Shown piece after piece: positions 23,401 through 35,052 of a stretch of DNA of 64,000 nt. Under the pieces are notes generated by a model. That model saw only the letters and a program-made list of their open reading frames with translations, ran no database searches and had not been told where the DNA came from. The stretch lies in assembly GCF_025698545.1 (NCBI RefSeq), contig NC_068575.1:62567980-62631979 (forward strand), given 5' to 3'. Numbering within the stretch: position 1 is the stretch's first letter; the number at the start of each line of letters is the position of its first letter. This stretch comes from Gossypium raimondii. Taxonomy: Eukaryota; Streptophyta; Magnoliopsida; Malvales; Malvaceae. The position numbers and the translations under genes are program-made.

Positions 23401-25130
23401 ACCTCCGAAAATTTTATTATACAGTTATAAAGTCAAGGTGGATGACTTTCTAAGTTCTTAGAATATTTGACCTTAATGCATGATTTTCCTATGGAAATTA
23501 TAATATATAATTAATAACCAAAATAGATATAATAAATTTTTTGGTCCTTCAATTTTATAAAATATCATTTTAGCCCTCTGTTAGCTTTTTCACCTCTTTT
23601 AATAATTGAACTTTAAAAACGATGGAAACGTTAAAAAGTTACTTATTTTATAATTTACTTAACCAAGTTGATGCCAAGTTGACTCATCATATCAACTAAA
23701 TAATGATATAAATTTATAATAGTTATAATTAATTAATATTTAATTATATTTAAATTAATTATAATATTTATTTATAAATCTTCTACTATTTTTGTTTTAT
23801 CTTATATTATTATTCATTGACAATAATACATTAAATATTTCAACCCTTCTTAGGGGTAAATTGAAACATGGGCCTAATCCATAGCCCACCATCGTTGACA
23901 TTGTTGAAAGGAATGGAGATGGCAATTAGGAGGGTGTAAAATATCGGTCAAATTAATTAAATTGAATTAAATAAAATAAAAATTTTCGGTTAATTATTTC
24001 AGTTTAAATGATTATTTCGGTTTCAATTTTAAAAACTTAAATTAAAATAACCGAATAAACTATATAATTTTATAATTATAGCAAACTTCTAATTTAATTA
24101 TATTTATCAGAAAAATAATTAATTTAATTATACTTTTAAAGTTAATTTAAAAAATCCCTAAAACTATCGGGCCTTCCCTTCTTTTCTCCCAAAAACTAAA
24201 AGCAGCACCAGCCGGTAGCCACCACACCAGCCCCTCCCCGACGTTCACCCACTACCGGAGGGCCTCCAACGTCCTCCAAGCCATCAACCCACCACCGTCA
24301 TTCGTTCGCCACCCCTTTATTTGTTCATTTTTGGGTTTATTCTTCAAGCGAGTCCTCCTTTGTTAAGACCAGTTTGTATTTTTAGTGTGTTTTTGTGTCA
24401 CTCAATTTTAAAAAGTTACAACATGGTTATAGTACTATTCAAAATTTTTTGTTTAAATCACTAAGTTATTAAGTTTTTTTTTTTTAAGTTCGGCTAATGA
24501 TCTCCAAACGACAATACGACAATTGGTAGTAGTAAATTTATGTTTTGGTCACTCAATTTTAAAAAGTTACAATATGGTCACTGCACTATTTAAAAGTTTT
24601 TGTTTAAGTCACTAGGTTGTTAAGGTTTCTTTTTTAAGTTCGACTAATGATCTCCGAACGATAATACAACAATTGGTAAGATGGATTAATACTCATCGAT
24701 GAATAGTAACACACTTTAGATCCAAGTAGATTTGACGGTCAAACAGAAAATAAGAAAATTGTTTGGATTTTGGTTTGTAAATATGTGATGTTCAAAGTTA
24801 TTTCATGAAAAAGAAAACTAAATTATAGAAGAGAAAGGGAATGAGAGCTTTCGATTGGTGTATGCAGTACGAATAGGGAAGACCATACGACAACTATTTT
24901 ATAGCCCAGAGACTTAAATCAAAACTATAGAATAGTTTAGTCACCAATTTATAACTTTTTAAAATTAAACACTAAAACATAAACTTACTAATAATTTAAT
25001 CATATTATTTGTAATTTATTCAAAAAATCGAATATAAAAAAAAAGAAAATTAGACCAAATGAAACCGAAACAAGTTTGAAAATTGGGCCAGTCTCTATAT
25101 TTGGACTTTAAGGCCTGACTTACATATGTC
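23350..25130. repeat. Duplicate B of the IPK2 leader/promoter flank (with insertions)
   Basis: Contains the three blocks shared with 20538-21065, but separated by about 400 bases of AT-rich sequence (23480-23850) and by the fold-back repeat cluster at 24391-24990. This is the copy attached to the intact IPK2 gene, so it carries the working upstream region. Confidence 0.6.
24391..24990. mobile_element. Tandem-plus-inverted fold-back repeat (TTTGGTCACTCAATTTTAAA family)
   Basis: Two direct units of about 145 bases (24391-24535 and 24536-24678) each read GTCACTCAATTTTAAAAAG, then a TTTAAGTCACTA..TTAAG phrase, a T run and a TAATGATCTCC.AACGA phrase. A partial inverted unit (about 24900-24990) closes the element. 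Related pieces occur at about 29505-29640, 48754-49024 and 54860-54950. Confidence 0.55.
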
Positions 25131-25139
25131 TTCCTTCAA

Positions 25140-27200
25140 TTAATATCTCAAAAATATATTAAATTATGATATATTTGTGAAAGCAAAATTATGTAACATA
25201 TAACTTAAAAGATACTTGTTATAGTCTAAAACTTTGTTTGTGATTTTTTAGTATTAAATAATTATATGATTAAGAAGAGAAGTTTAAGATTTTAATATTA
25301 AAATTTTTTTTATCTAAACAATATTGGAAGAGTTAGATGGGATTGACGGTATTCGAGCTTGAGTCATCTGGATATCTAATCAAGCTCTAATCACTACTTT
25401 AAATACGTTTCAATATAAATTTTGTTTAAAGATTGAATAATTTGTTCATCTCGTATAAATCGAGGTTCGGGTATTACAAACTTGGATGATTTGAACTATT
25501 ATAGAAAACATGTTACAAAATATATATAGTCTTAATTTGAATGGAGTAGTGATTGATGTTTTTGTCAAATTTTTGTTTTGTCATGATTTCCAATTATGTT
25601 ACCTCCATCTCCTATTAGGGATGGCAAACGTGGAACTGATTTGCTTTGAATGGAGTAGATTTTTTTGCTAAAAAAGTGGATATAGGGGCAGATAATTGGT
25701 TTAGAACAGTTATGGTAATTGCTTGCCTTGCTCCACTATGTACACTTACCATTTTATTTTTGAATATATAAAACTATTAAAAGGGTAAAAATGTAATAAT
25801 TGAATATAGCAAAAATCATATATTTTATGTTTAAATATTTTCTGAAGAATTATATTTGAATAATTACTTGGTTTTAAAAAGATTTTAAAAAATTTAAAAT
25901 AAGTGCAACTATTAAATTAAAGCGTAACGAGGTGGGACGGAAGATGGATACATCCGACATCCATAGAGATGAAAATAAATTTCAAAATTATACATCTATA
26001 CTAGAGTAGGACGGATGGTTATGAAATAATTTAGCAATATCTCCCCGCTTTATTGCCTTCCCTATCCCTTCTAATATTGTATTAAAAAGGAATTTCAATA
26101 TTGTTGGTAACAATCGATTCTTTTATTTTTAGCCACTACGAACGCTTATGATGAATTTCAAAAGGTATTAAGTGTTTTTTTTGTTCATAAAATTATAAAC
26201 TTTTAAGTACAACAAACACACCATATGAAATTTGACTATCTTCAGCAATAAAGTATTCTTGGAATCCAAAGTTGTGTTACTAATTCCCCTAGTTTTAAGT
26301 TTTAAGGTTAATTCATTTAGCTTGATCGGTTTGTTTGATTCGATTAAATTTTTTTTTAAAAAAATCGGTTCAACCAATTCAGTTAATTTTCTGCTTGGTT
26401 CAACTCATCTGTATCATTTCTTGTATCACCTGGTTTAATAACTTTCTTTACACCGATATCTTGGTCAATTCTCAACCCAATTGATTTGATCCGATTCAAC
26501 CAGCATATATGAAATTAGCTTAGATAAAACTCAACACTTCAATTTAAAAAATAAAATGAGATTTTTTTAGTAAATTACAATAACAAGGTCAAATATGAAC
26601 AACAAACACGACTAGCGCAAATTGAACCAAGCTACATTTAAGACGGTGAACATCTTTAACCATCAACCCATCACATGAGATTTAAAAAAATCAGACTTTA
26701 AGTAATTAAAAGTGAAAAACATGAAATTATCATGGTTTGGCTTCTTAATTACTAATTTATTAAAATATAAATATTTATAGATCTCAATCCAAAGTCAACC
26801 ATTTATAGTAGTAGTAAAGTATTTTCAAAGCTACTATTGTAACTAATCTTAATTAATATGTAGATAATTTCTTAATGGCAGAGTCGCTAAAATTACGCTT
26901 CCCGTAATGTGCCGTGCCGTCACAGCTACTCTGCCTCCCGTTATTTCATATCAGCACAGAATAAAATGCAATAAATTATTTTGCATGCTAATCCATGAAC
27001 TACCATAATTTAATTGATAAAATAAAATTGTAATTATTATACACATAATTAGTATCCCAAAATTACAAACAATAGTAATAATAAAATAAATAAACGAGAG
27101 ATCCAATAATTTTCTTTTTCAGCACTATATCTGATTTATGATTTATGGAATTTTGAACAAGTATATATAAAATTCATACAAATTATAAAAAAAATAATTA
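25140..27200. other. Intergenic, no gene seen
   Basis: AT-rich sequence. A short GC-richer patch at 26890-26945 shows no recognisable coding. The short frames near 26200-26440 look like chance. Confidence 0.5.
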
Positions 27201-27264
27201 AGATGATACATTGCAAAAAAAAAAAAAAAAACCATGCAATTAGAAAAACAAGAGGAGAAAAACC

Positions 27265-27591
27265 TCAATGGTGCAATGGGTTTGGACCCGTCGGAACAAG
27301 CCGTTTCTCGACGCCGTAACGCGGATCAATCTCGTCACCGGAAGGTTCGGGTCGGCGGATGTTGTCAACCGGAACGTGTCTCGGATGATGCCATCGATGA
27401 TGATTGTGATGATGATGTAGAAATGGGGCGAAGTCGAATTTGGTAGCCGCCAAGATTTTCCGGTTGCTCGAAGTGGTGCGGCCATTATTAACGTCATCGG
27501 CGAACGAAGTGAAGCAGCCGAAGAATAAAAGCAATAAAGAGAGGGAAAGAAGGGTGGTGAAAAGGTATTGGGTGCTAACTTTGATGGCCAT
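27265..27591 (-). CDS. CLE signalling-peptide precursor (CLE9-13 type)
   Basis: Secreted pre-propeptide of 108 residues, a single exon. Residues 1-31 form a signal peptide with a strong leucine-rich core (TTLLSLSLLLLFFG) and a likely cut near SFA/DD. A variable region follows, with the conserved small motif KFDFAPF (51-57) and a histidine-rich stretch (59-72). The C-terminal 12 residues are the CLE peptide RLVPTGPNPLHH (97-108), preceded by EIDPRYGVEK as in Arabidopsis CLE11-13-like precursors. After release and proline hydroxylation such peptides bind CLV1/BAM-type receptor kinases and act in meristem and vascular control. Position 5 is Thr where the closest Arabidopsis peptides have Ser. 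The stop directly follows the peptide, as usual for this group. No other reading is plausible. Confidence 0.92.
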   Translation of the reverse strand: MAIKVSTQYLFTTLLSLSLLLLFFGCFTSFADDVNNGRTTSSNRKILAATKFDFAPFLHHHHNHHRWHHPRHVPVDNIRRPEPSGDEIDPRYGVEKRLVPTGPNPLHH

Positions 27592-28185
27592 TGTTGAGGA
27601 GATTCATTAGGGTTGAAGAAGAAGAGGAAGGTTTTGCATAGGGTTTTTATTGGAGATTTTTTTTTTTTAAAGTGGATTTTAGCTTTGAGGTGGTGCTTCA
27701 ATGGCTGTTTATTATTATTATTAAGGGGGAGGAAGAAGAAGAGAGAAAATGGAAGGTCCAGTATATGCGGACCATTTCTACATATTTCTTGTACCGATGA
27801 AGCTTCCTTTACGGTCAAGGAACACAATGCCCATTAAAAGCACAGATTGTCAAACCTTGAATTATATATGTTGGAAAATGTGAATGGCCCGGGCCGGGTC
27901 TGGATAAACTCGATAACCAATATAATTCTTTTAGAAAATAAGAATAGTTAGGGTTAACTTCAAAAGGGTCCTTGAATTGCTGCTTAAATTTTAAATTAGT
28001 CCTTATGATTGAGTCTTTGTAGTATCAACATGATATCAATCGAGTCCTTTTGTCGGCGTAGCCTTTAGTTTAGGTGTTAAGTTTAAGTTTGAATCAAGTG
28101 TAAAGTATATTTAAATTAGGTGCATTTGTATGTTTACCGTATTGTTAGTTTGAATCTAATATATTAAGAAAATAGTGCCAATAAA
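27592..28185. other. CLE upstream region and spacer
   Basis: Bases 27592-27840 should hold the leader and promoter of the CLE gene. The rest is AT-rich spacer and includes a GTCCTTATGATTGAGTC-like phrase related to the fold-back families. No gene seen. Confidence 0.45.
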
Positions 28186-28189
28186 TATT

Positions 28190-28650
28190 TTGAGGTGTCG
28201 ACTCCTTTCGAAGAAGTCTTCGAAGTGTTGTTCATTAAGCAACCAACCGATTCCCCAACAATTGAAGGTATTGTCCCTTTGAGGGGTTTCTCTCCTATAC
28301 TTGTCAAGAGCTAGTGTCCCATGAGAGGCTACCCTAAGGGTTTGGTTCACAATGTCAGGAGTTCCCCGATGTACATAGACGCACAACCACCCACTAAGGG
28401 GATGTGAGTGTCTCGCCTTTGGTGGGGTTCAAACCGTGACCTATGGCATACAGGTTACTTATTGGGGAAGATGGTACCACTTGAGCTATCATACACCCAC
28501 GTATGACTGTGACGCTCTTGACCTTGTAAACCAAGCCCTTAAGGTAGCCGCTCAATTGCCCGATGACCTGTCAATTTTTCGATGGATGACACTTCAAAGA
28601 TTTCTTCAGAAGAAGTCGACCCCCCTCAACAAATATATTAGATCTAAGTT
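28190..28650. repeat. Imperfect inverted repeat surrounding a SINE-like unit
   Basis: GTGTCGACTCCTTTCGAAGA near 28195 is mirrored by TCTTCAGAAGAAGTCGACCC near 28603-28622. CTAAGGGTTTGGTTCACAAT near 28335 is mirrored by GACCTTGTAAACCAAGCCCT near 28520-28540. The arms differ in length because the left arm has extra sequence. The tRNA-like unit lies between them. Confidence 0.6.
28368..28500 (-). mobile_element. tRNA-derived SINE-like unit
   Basis: On the minus strand a box A-like word TAGCTCAAGTGGT is followed about 38 bases later by a box B-like GGTTTGAACCCC. This is the spacing of the RNA polymerase III promoter of a tRNA gene. The body after box B (ACACTCACATCCCCTTAG, GGTTGTGCGTCTATGTACA) is not tRNA and would be the SINE body. 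It cannot be an active tRNA gene because no acceptor stem closes. Confidence 0.5.
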
Positions 28651-28689
28651 GTCCATACAAGAACGTGTGTTTTGAATATGCCCAACGTT

Positions 28690-31600
28690 AAATTTAAGAT
28701 GGGGATTGAACACTCAAAGTAATAGTTGACAAAAGAACTTTATTGATAATGATATTATGAGGACTCAGTTAGAAAATTTTAAAGGTTAGGGACCAATTTA
28801 AAGTCTAAATCATAAATAAAGGATGTTTTCTTAATTAACCCATACTAATATATTATAGAATACTTTTAATGAAAAGTATAATTCATCGTGGCCATTTAAG
28901 TTGCAAGAATAATCCTGTTGACACCCAATTGAACAACAGTCGAGTCCATCAAATCGGGCTGAATATATTTTGTATCTTTTTAATGTAAAATGGGTATGTT
29001 TTTAAGGTTTTCTGTTTTTACTTTTCTTATCTATTTTACTATTTATATTTTGAGTTCGTCACCATCATTTTTAATAAAGTTATTTTAAGATTTAAATCTC
29101 CTTTTTTAAAATATAATTTACTATTATACTGAAAAATTGTTAGTATATATTTTAAATTATTAAACTTAAATTAATTAATGGTAATTCTAAATCATTTAAA
29201 TAGTATATTTTCAAGATTTGTAATCATTCTACTTTTTAAGTAATTTAATGTATTAAAATAAATGTTATGATTAATTAAGATTAAAAACATTAATAAATTT
29301 TAAAATATATATTGTTGCGAATAATTAAGTTATTATTCAAGATAATATTTTAAATATAATATTCCGAAATTAAAAGAAAAAAAGAATCCCTTTAAGGATG
29401 TTTTATCCTAAAACACGTCACGCGGCTGCTGTGGTGTATTTGTTTCAAAGCATTATTAACAGTCTGGATTTACTTCGAAAACACATTACTGAATTTTGTT
29501 TATTATAAGGATAAATTACTCTAAAGGCATCACACTATTAGTATGCTTATATTTTAGTCATTTAATTTCGAAAAATTATAAAACGGTCAATAAACTATTT
29601 GAAAGTTATCATTTGTTGACGGTCAAAAAAATATCCTTATACTTTAATATTTTCGAAAAGTATGCTTATATTTTGTTACTTATATGTCCATTTGTTGCTT
29701 TGTTTATCGACTTTAATTTAATATTGTTTTACGAAAAAATACTAATTGCTTCTATAAGATGCAACGATTATAACTTCTTTATATAAATAATAATAACTTT
29801 AGAAATCTCTAATTATGCTTGAATGTTAGTGGTAAATTTACGTATTTGTATTAAAAGTTAAATTATATTTTGTCTATTATTTAGAAAATGAGTAAATTTA
29901 TCTTTATACATTAGATGAAAGAGTAAACTTATCATTCAGTTAAAAATACGTCGAATAAGATGCAAATGGCATGTCACATTAGTTTTTAACAATAAAATTT
30001 GATAAAATTTTAACAAAAATGTTTAATTTACTATTTAACATAATATATAAAGATTAATTTATTTATCTTTAAACAAAAGTGATAAAATATAATTTAACTC
30101 TTGAATTTATGGAATCGAATGAACAAAAATAATTTAAGTTTGAAATTTTCACGAGTTTAATTATCAAAAGTCTTACAATTAGACACTCCACACGTATGAC
30201 ACGTGAAAATAAATAAAGAGTGGAAGACAAAGATCCATCATGGTCGAGTGTGCAGTGCATACAACTGGTCACACTAACCCCGAGGCCAGTGGGCAGGTGA
30301 GGTTGAACCAACACCACCACTTCACAAAAATTACACTTCCCCAATCACGCATGGTAAAGTTAAGGTCTCAGAATTTTAGTATCAAAGAATTTTAGAATTG
30401 AGTTAATAGTAAAACTGATTAATTTTTTTAATTAAATAAATTATTAATAAAATTATAATTTTAAAAATAAAAAATATAAATAATTAGATCATCTAATTCG
30501 TATTGATTTGCAAGTCAATTGATTTAATCTTAATCGGTTCAACAGGTCAATCTAATTTTATTCTAAAAACAATGATGTTCGAGTTTCATTTTAGGTAAAT
30601 ATGTGGATTTCCTCTTAAATTTATTCTAGTTAGTTTGAATCGAGTTAGTTATTAAATTGGTTATTAAATTTGGTGCTTATAATAATTGTTTATATTATAA
30701 TTCTTTAACTGCAAAATTAGCCTCTAACTATATCTTGTTTATCGCTTAAGTACTTGAAATTATTTTTTTATGAAAAGTGGTATCTAAACTACAAAATAGC
30801 ATATGTTTGTTTGGTGTAAATTTTTTACGGAAAATGTATTAATTATTTAGAAAACTAATATTTTCTAGTGTTTGAATGATTCCGTAAAATATTTTTGTTA
30901 TTTCATAAAATTTCTTGAAATCATTTTCTAACAAATATTTTAGTGAAACAAATAAATATTAATGAGAGTTATTTTTCATAATTAATCTAAGTTCTAAACT
31001 TTTGATAATATAAAAATGAAAACAAAAAGAGCAAACCGCATGAAAATATAAATCAAATTACAAGAAAATTGATAATTTAAGAAAAAAAAAGCATGAGGGG
31101 TGAAAATGGCATGAAAAATGAAAAAAGGTTACAACTTACAGGGGAAGCTTTTGTAAAATGTTTTACTCTTTACATTTTACCAATAAAAAGAAGAAGAAAA
31201 TTTGGGTTGATTTGTTAAATTGACCAAATTTGTTTCCTATAATATTTTTCGTTTAAAAATATTTAAATTACTAATTTCATTTTATCTTATTTAAAATGTA
31301 TAACAACCAATAAAAATATGTTACCTATCACATTCATGATATGGTGATTTAAGATAAAATGAAATGAAATTAATAATTTAAATACTACTTTTAATAAAAA
31401 GTGAGAAAATGAATATAAATGGATAAAAATAAAACTTCACCATTTCCTCTCAAAGTGCGGGATGGGCTTTGAAAAATGAGGAGCTGTGGTCGGCAAAATC
31501 CCATGGTACTCTGCTTTGAGGACTAATCTCCACTTCATGCCATGTGGGGGAGGTCTTGACTTTGCAAAACATCCATTTTATATTATTATTATTATTTTGA

Positions 31601-31820
31601 TGTTGATGTTGACCATCCATTTTTTCTGAAGGCCAACTATTTGGAGTACAATGTAAACTCTTTTAAAGGCCGAAACAATGTCAAAATGAGTTGTTGGTGA
31701 TCACCAACTCCATCAAAGTCAAACCCCCACCAAGGTTCAAGTGGGATTATATATAATCCACTACATGAAATGAAAAATTTTTCCTATAAACTATCACTTC
31801 ACAAGTAAAAATATCAAGGA
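28690..31820. other. Intergenic, AT-rich, no gene seen
   Basis: Contains a partial TTTGGTCACT-family piece at about 29505-29640. A less AT-rich patch at 30180-30350 includes ACACGTGAAA and a short unrecognised frame. A 16-base perfect palindrome lies further on at 31693 in the stretch 31440-31770. Nothing supports a gene. Confidence 0.45.
29850..30105. mobile_element. Fold-back MITE, strongly decayed copy (AGGTAAAAGTACC family)
   Basis: Keeps family phrases in order: AAATTATATTTTGTCTATTA, ATTAGATGAAAGAGTAAAC, CATGTCACATTAGTTTTTAA, and the closing ATAAAATATAATTTAACTC. The termini are lost. Confidence 0.5.
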
Positions 31821-31825
31821 AAGTA

Positions 31826-32170
31826 AAATAAGTAAAATGATATTTTGTTCTCTTTATTTAGAAAATGAGGTAAAATAATCTATATATGTTAGGTTATAAA
31901 GAAAATTAGTCTTTTAATTTTCTTTTTTGTTAAATTTTTTATTATCTATTTTTATTGTTAAAAATTGGCGAGGTTGATGGAATAACCAGACAATTACACG
32001 TGAAATTGCCATATGTTACTTTTGTTGACATACAGTGACCAATTTTTAATAGTAGAAATAAATGAAATTTTTTTTAACCTAACGAATATAGACTAATTTA
32101 TCAATTTTTTAGTAAAAGAGCAAAATGTAATTTTTCTCTTAATACAAGGGCCTCATAATACTTTGACCTA
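31826..32170. mobile_element. Fold-back MITE copy (AGGTAAAAGTACC family)
   Basis: Mirrored arms: ATATTTTGTTCTCTTTATTT at the left and AGTAAAAGAGCAAAATGTAA at the right. The core holds TTGTTAAAAATTGGCG and GACCAATTTTTAATAGTAG facing each other. The right terminus GGGCCTCATAATACTTTGACC matches the family end. Confidence 0.6.
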
Positions 32171-32288
32171 AAATTATATACTATTGAGAATTGGTCATAG
32201 TTCAAGTGATAGGCTTCCCTCTAAGCGGCGAGCCCATTTTTGGGATTTGGATAATATAGCGGCCCAAAATGATCACCATATAATCTCT

Positions 32289-32829
32289 AGGATAATCTAT
32301 TTAAATAATTATTTTTTATTTACCTTAGGTTACATTTTAGTAACTTATATTTGAAATGTTACGTTTTAGTCACTGAGCCGTTAATTGTCACGTTAAATCA
32401 TCATTTTAAACAAAAATTTTAGGTTAATTTATACAATCGGTCTCCGATGTTTTTTTTTCATTTTGAGCATTTTAATTTTTTTCTTTTATGTTCTTTTAAT
32501 GGAAAACATAGAAAAATTACATTAAAAAATGAAGAAGGAGGAAAACAGAGGAGAAGTAGAAGATAATGGAAAATAAAGAAAAAAAAGAAAGTTAAAAGAA
32601 TATAAAAGAAAAATAAAATGCCAAAATGAAAAATATAGAGACCAAAATTGTAGAATTTAAGCTAAAATTTTCGTTTAAAATGATAATTTAACATGCTACG
32701 TCAGCTTACATTACACGTTAACAACAATTAACATCTTAGTGATTAAAATATTACAACATGATAATATAAGTGACTAAAATGTAACTTTGAGGTAAATAAA
32801 AGTGACTATTTTGATAGTTTACCTAATTT
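32289..32829. mobile_element. Large fold-back element, about 540 bp
   Basis: The left arm (about 32289-32455) and right arm (about 32637-32829) are reverse complements over most of their length. Both carry TTATTTACCT, GTTACATTTTAGT, a TTAATTGT..ACGT phrase, ATCATTTTAAAC and an AAAATTTTAG phrase. The A-rich middle (about 32456-32636) has no coding capacity. It is non-autonomous and the superfamily is unassigned. Confidence 0.65.
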
Positions 32830-35050
32830 CTAATTCAAAAGAGTTGAATGTATTTACCTCTTTTAAATAAAATCTACACAAAAATTTAAAATAAATGGAA
32901 ATAAAATAAAATTAAAAGAGTATAGATCGTTTAGTTTATTTTATACGCATATTTTTTTTATAAAAAAATCATTATTATTATAAAAGAGTAGAGTGAAATA
33001 TAATTGAATTCCATTAGGAAGTAAAAAGATACTCCCAAAATCTTTCATAAATCTTGAATTTGTGCGAGGAGATAAGCAAAAGCCGACTATTCACTTCTCT
33101 CTTTTCCTTAAGTTCCAAAATTATGCATCAAAAGATGGACAGAACCTAGTTTCATTATATATATATATGTATGTATAAATTACATGACAGATTTTCTCTA
33201 AGTCTTAAAGCTAGCAGGGTGGTTTAGATTTGAGGTTGTTGGAATGCAGATTTTGTGTGATTCGATTGACTCACTTGATATGATTTGCTGACCTTCTACT
33301 TAACCGCTTCATGCCTATAGTTATTGCCTCTAGGGGCAAAGTAACACATTTTACACCGAGGGGGCATGGTAAAATTATTAATAATAATTAAAGGAACAAC
33401 ATTTACTTTTAGCTTTTGTATTTGGTAATTTTTTTTGTTGGAATTTCATAAAATTTTATATTTAAATTTCGTTAAGATATGACAACGTGACATTCTGAGA
33501 CAATGTTGGTAGTGACGGTAGGGGAAGTGGAGGGTTATTTTTTTAAAAAAATTATGACCAAATTAAGATTATATGTAAATATTGAGGGCTAAATTTGTTA
33601 TTAAATCAATTTTTAAACTGCCAATTCAGAGGTGAATTTAAAATTTTTTTAGAGGGATAAAATTGAATTATAAATTTTTTATATGTAAAATATAAATTTT
33701 ATCATGCATTAATTTAAGATTTTATAATTTTTTAAAGGACTAAATATTTTTTTTTTAAATTTTAGAGAGGCCAAAGTGTGATTTCCCCCATTCTAGTTCA
33801 TAATGATAATGTATGAGGGGTTATAATTACAATTTTTTTTTTTGGAAAAGGGGCCACAAGGTCCTGCCTATATTATGGGTTGTGCATGGGAGCCCGCAAC
33901 CATGACGCACTTGTGTGATACATCATGTTCAAGAGAGGTCATTTAGTCCAACCAGATTGACTTGTTGCTTTGAGAGATTAAAGGCCCATCTACAAAGCAT
34001 GGCAAAGATGGAACGTGATCTTCGAAGATATGTAATATTAGAATATATGATTTTGTAATTTTAGAGATTTGATTTGTAAGAGCATTTACTCAAACATTCT
34101 CTCTAATGTTCTTGCTTTTTTGTGGCTTCGTTCATTTGTTGAGTTATTTTCAACTTTTGCGTTATTTTTTGCTTTGTTCTTCTTTGCTGCCTTAGAAGAA
34201 TTCTATTAAATCCTCAATTGTTAGGGGTTGACTTAAGCATTTTTGAAGTGAAAAAATTACCTAAGACCGCAAGAATTACGAGAAAAAAAATCAAAGTCCA
34301 TTGCTCCTACCCCTCCTTATATCCACCCTTTATTGCCATCTCATATTTCTATAAAAAAGTTAGCCTTAGTTAACGAAGTTGGATAAAAAAGATAAATGCA
34401 ATTAATTAAATAATTATTTTGTAATTTTTATAGTTGAATGAAAAAAAAAAAAAACCTTAGGCCTAGTTGAGTTCCATATAATGTAGTTTACTATAAAATT
34501 AAAAGAAAAATTAGACGAGCTTAAAATAAACTTAAGCCAGTCATCTATAAATAAGATCATATTCCGACAAAATTAGTACTCTATAACTTTTAAATTTTGT
34601 GTTACAATAGAATTAAATAAACATGAAATATATTAATTTTATACATAAACTCGAGCTAGACCCGAACCAAGAGCTTCTCTACGTGCTAGCTGTAGTTTGG
34701 TTGGATTCTGCAAATCTCTGGTCTCCAAAAGGATGGTACGGACAGTCAAAAAGAAGGCTTGTCCTGTTTCAAATTGCAGGCTAGAAAGTTACGGTTGATT
34801 CTACAACTATACACAAAAGGTTGCGTAGGCTCTCAAGTTTGATGTGTCCTAACTCCTAAGCCCTACAATATATCACCCATATTTAACATTTCATCTTCCA
34901 TTTATATGTATTTAATATTCTTAATCTAGAGTTTCCATCATAAATTTATTGCTAGAAAAGACTTGGTGTGCGGGAATTTGGTGGTGGGTGTCAAATTTAG
35001 GGTAAAAGCATCAAATCCCATCTTATGTATTTTTATTGGAAAAATGTATA
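32830..35050. other. Intergenic, no gene seen
   Basis: AT-rich sequence. Bases 33620-33800 resemble a short decayed repeat (GGTGAATTTAAA, GAGGCCAAAGTGTGATTTCC) whose phrases recur inverted at about 63620-63785. A mixed-composition patch at 33850-34030 and another at 34660-34830 have no recognisable frame. Confidence 0.4.
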
Positions 35051-35052
35051 AT

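Noticed and set aside
28368-28500. Functional tRNA gene
   Set aside because: Only box A-like and box B-like words match; no acceptor stem, no plausible anticodon loop.
30069-30344. Small cysteine-containing minus-strand protein
   Set aside because: The frame crosses decayed MITE sequence and has no known motif or signal peptide pattern.
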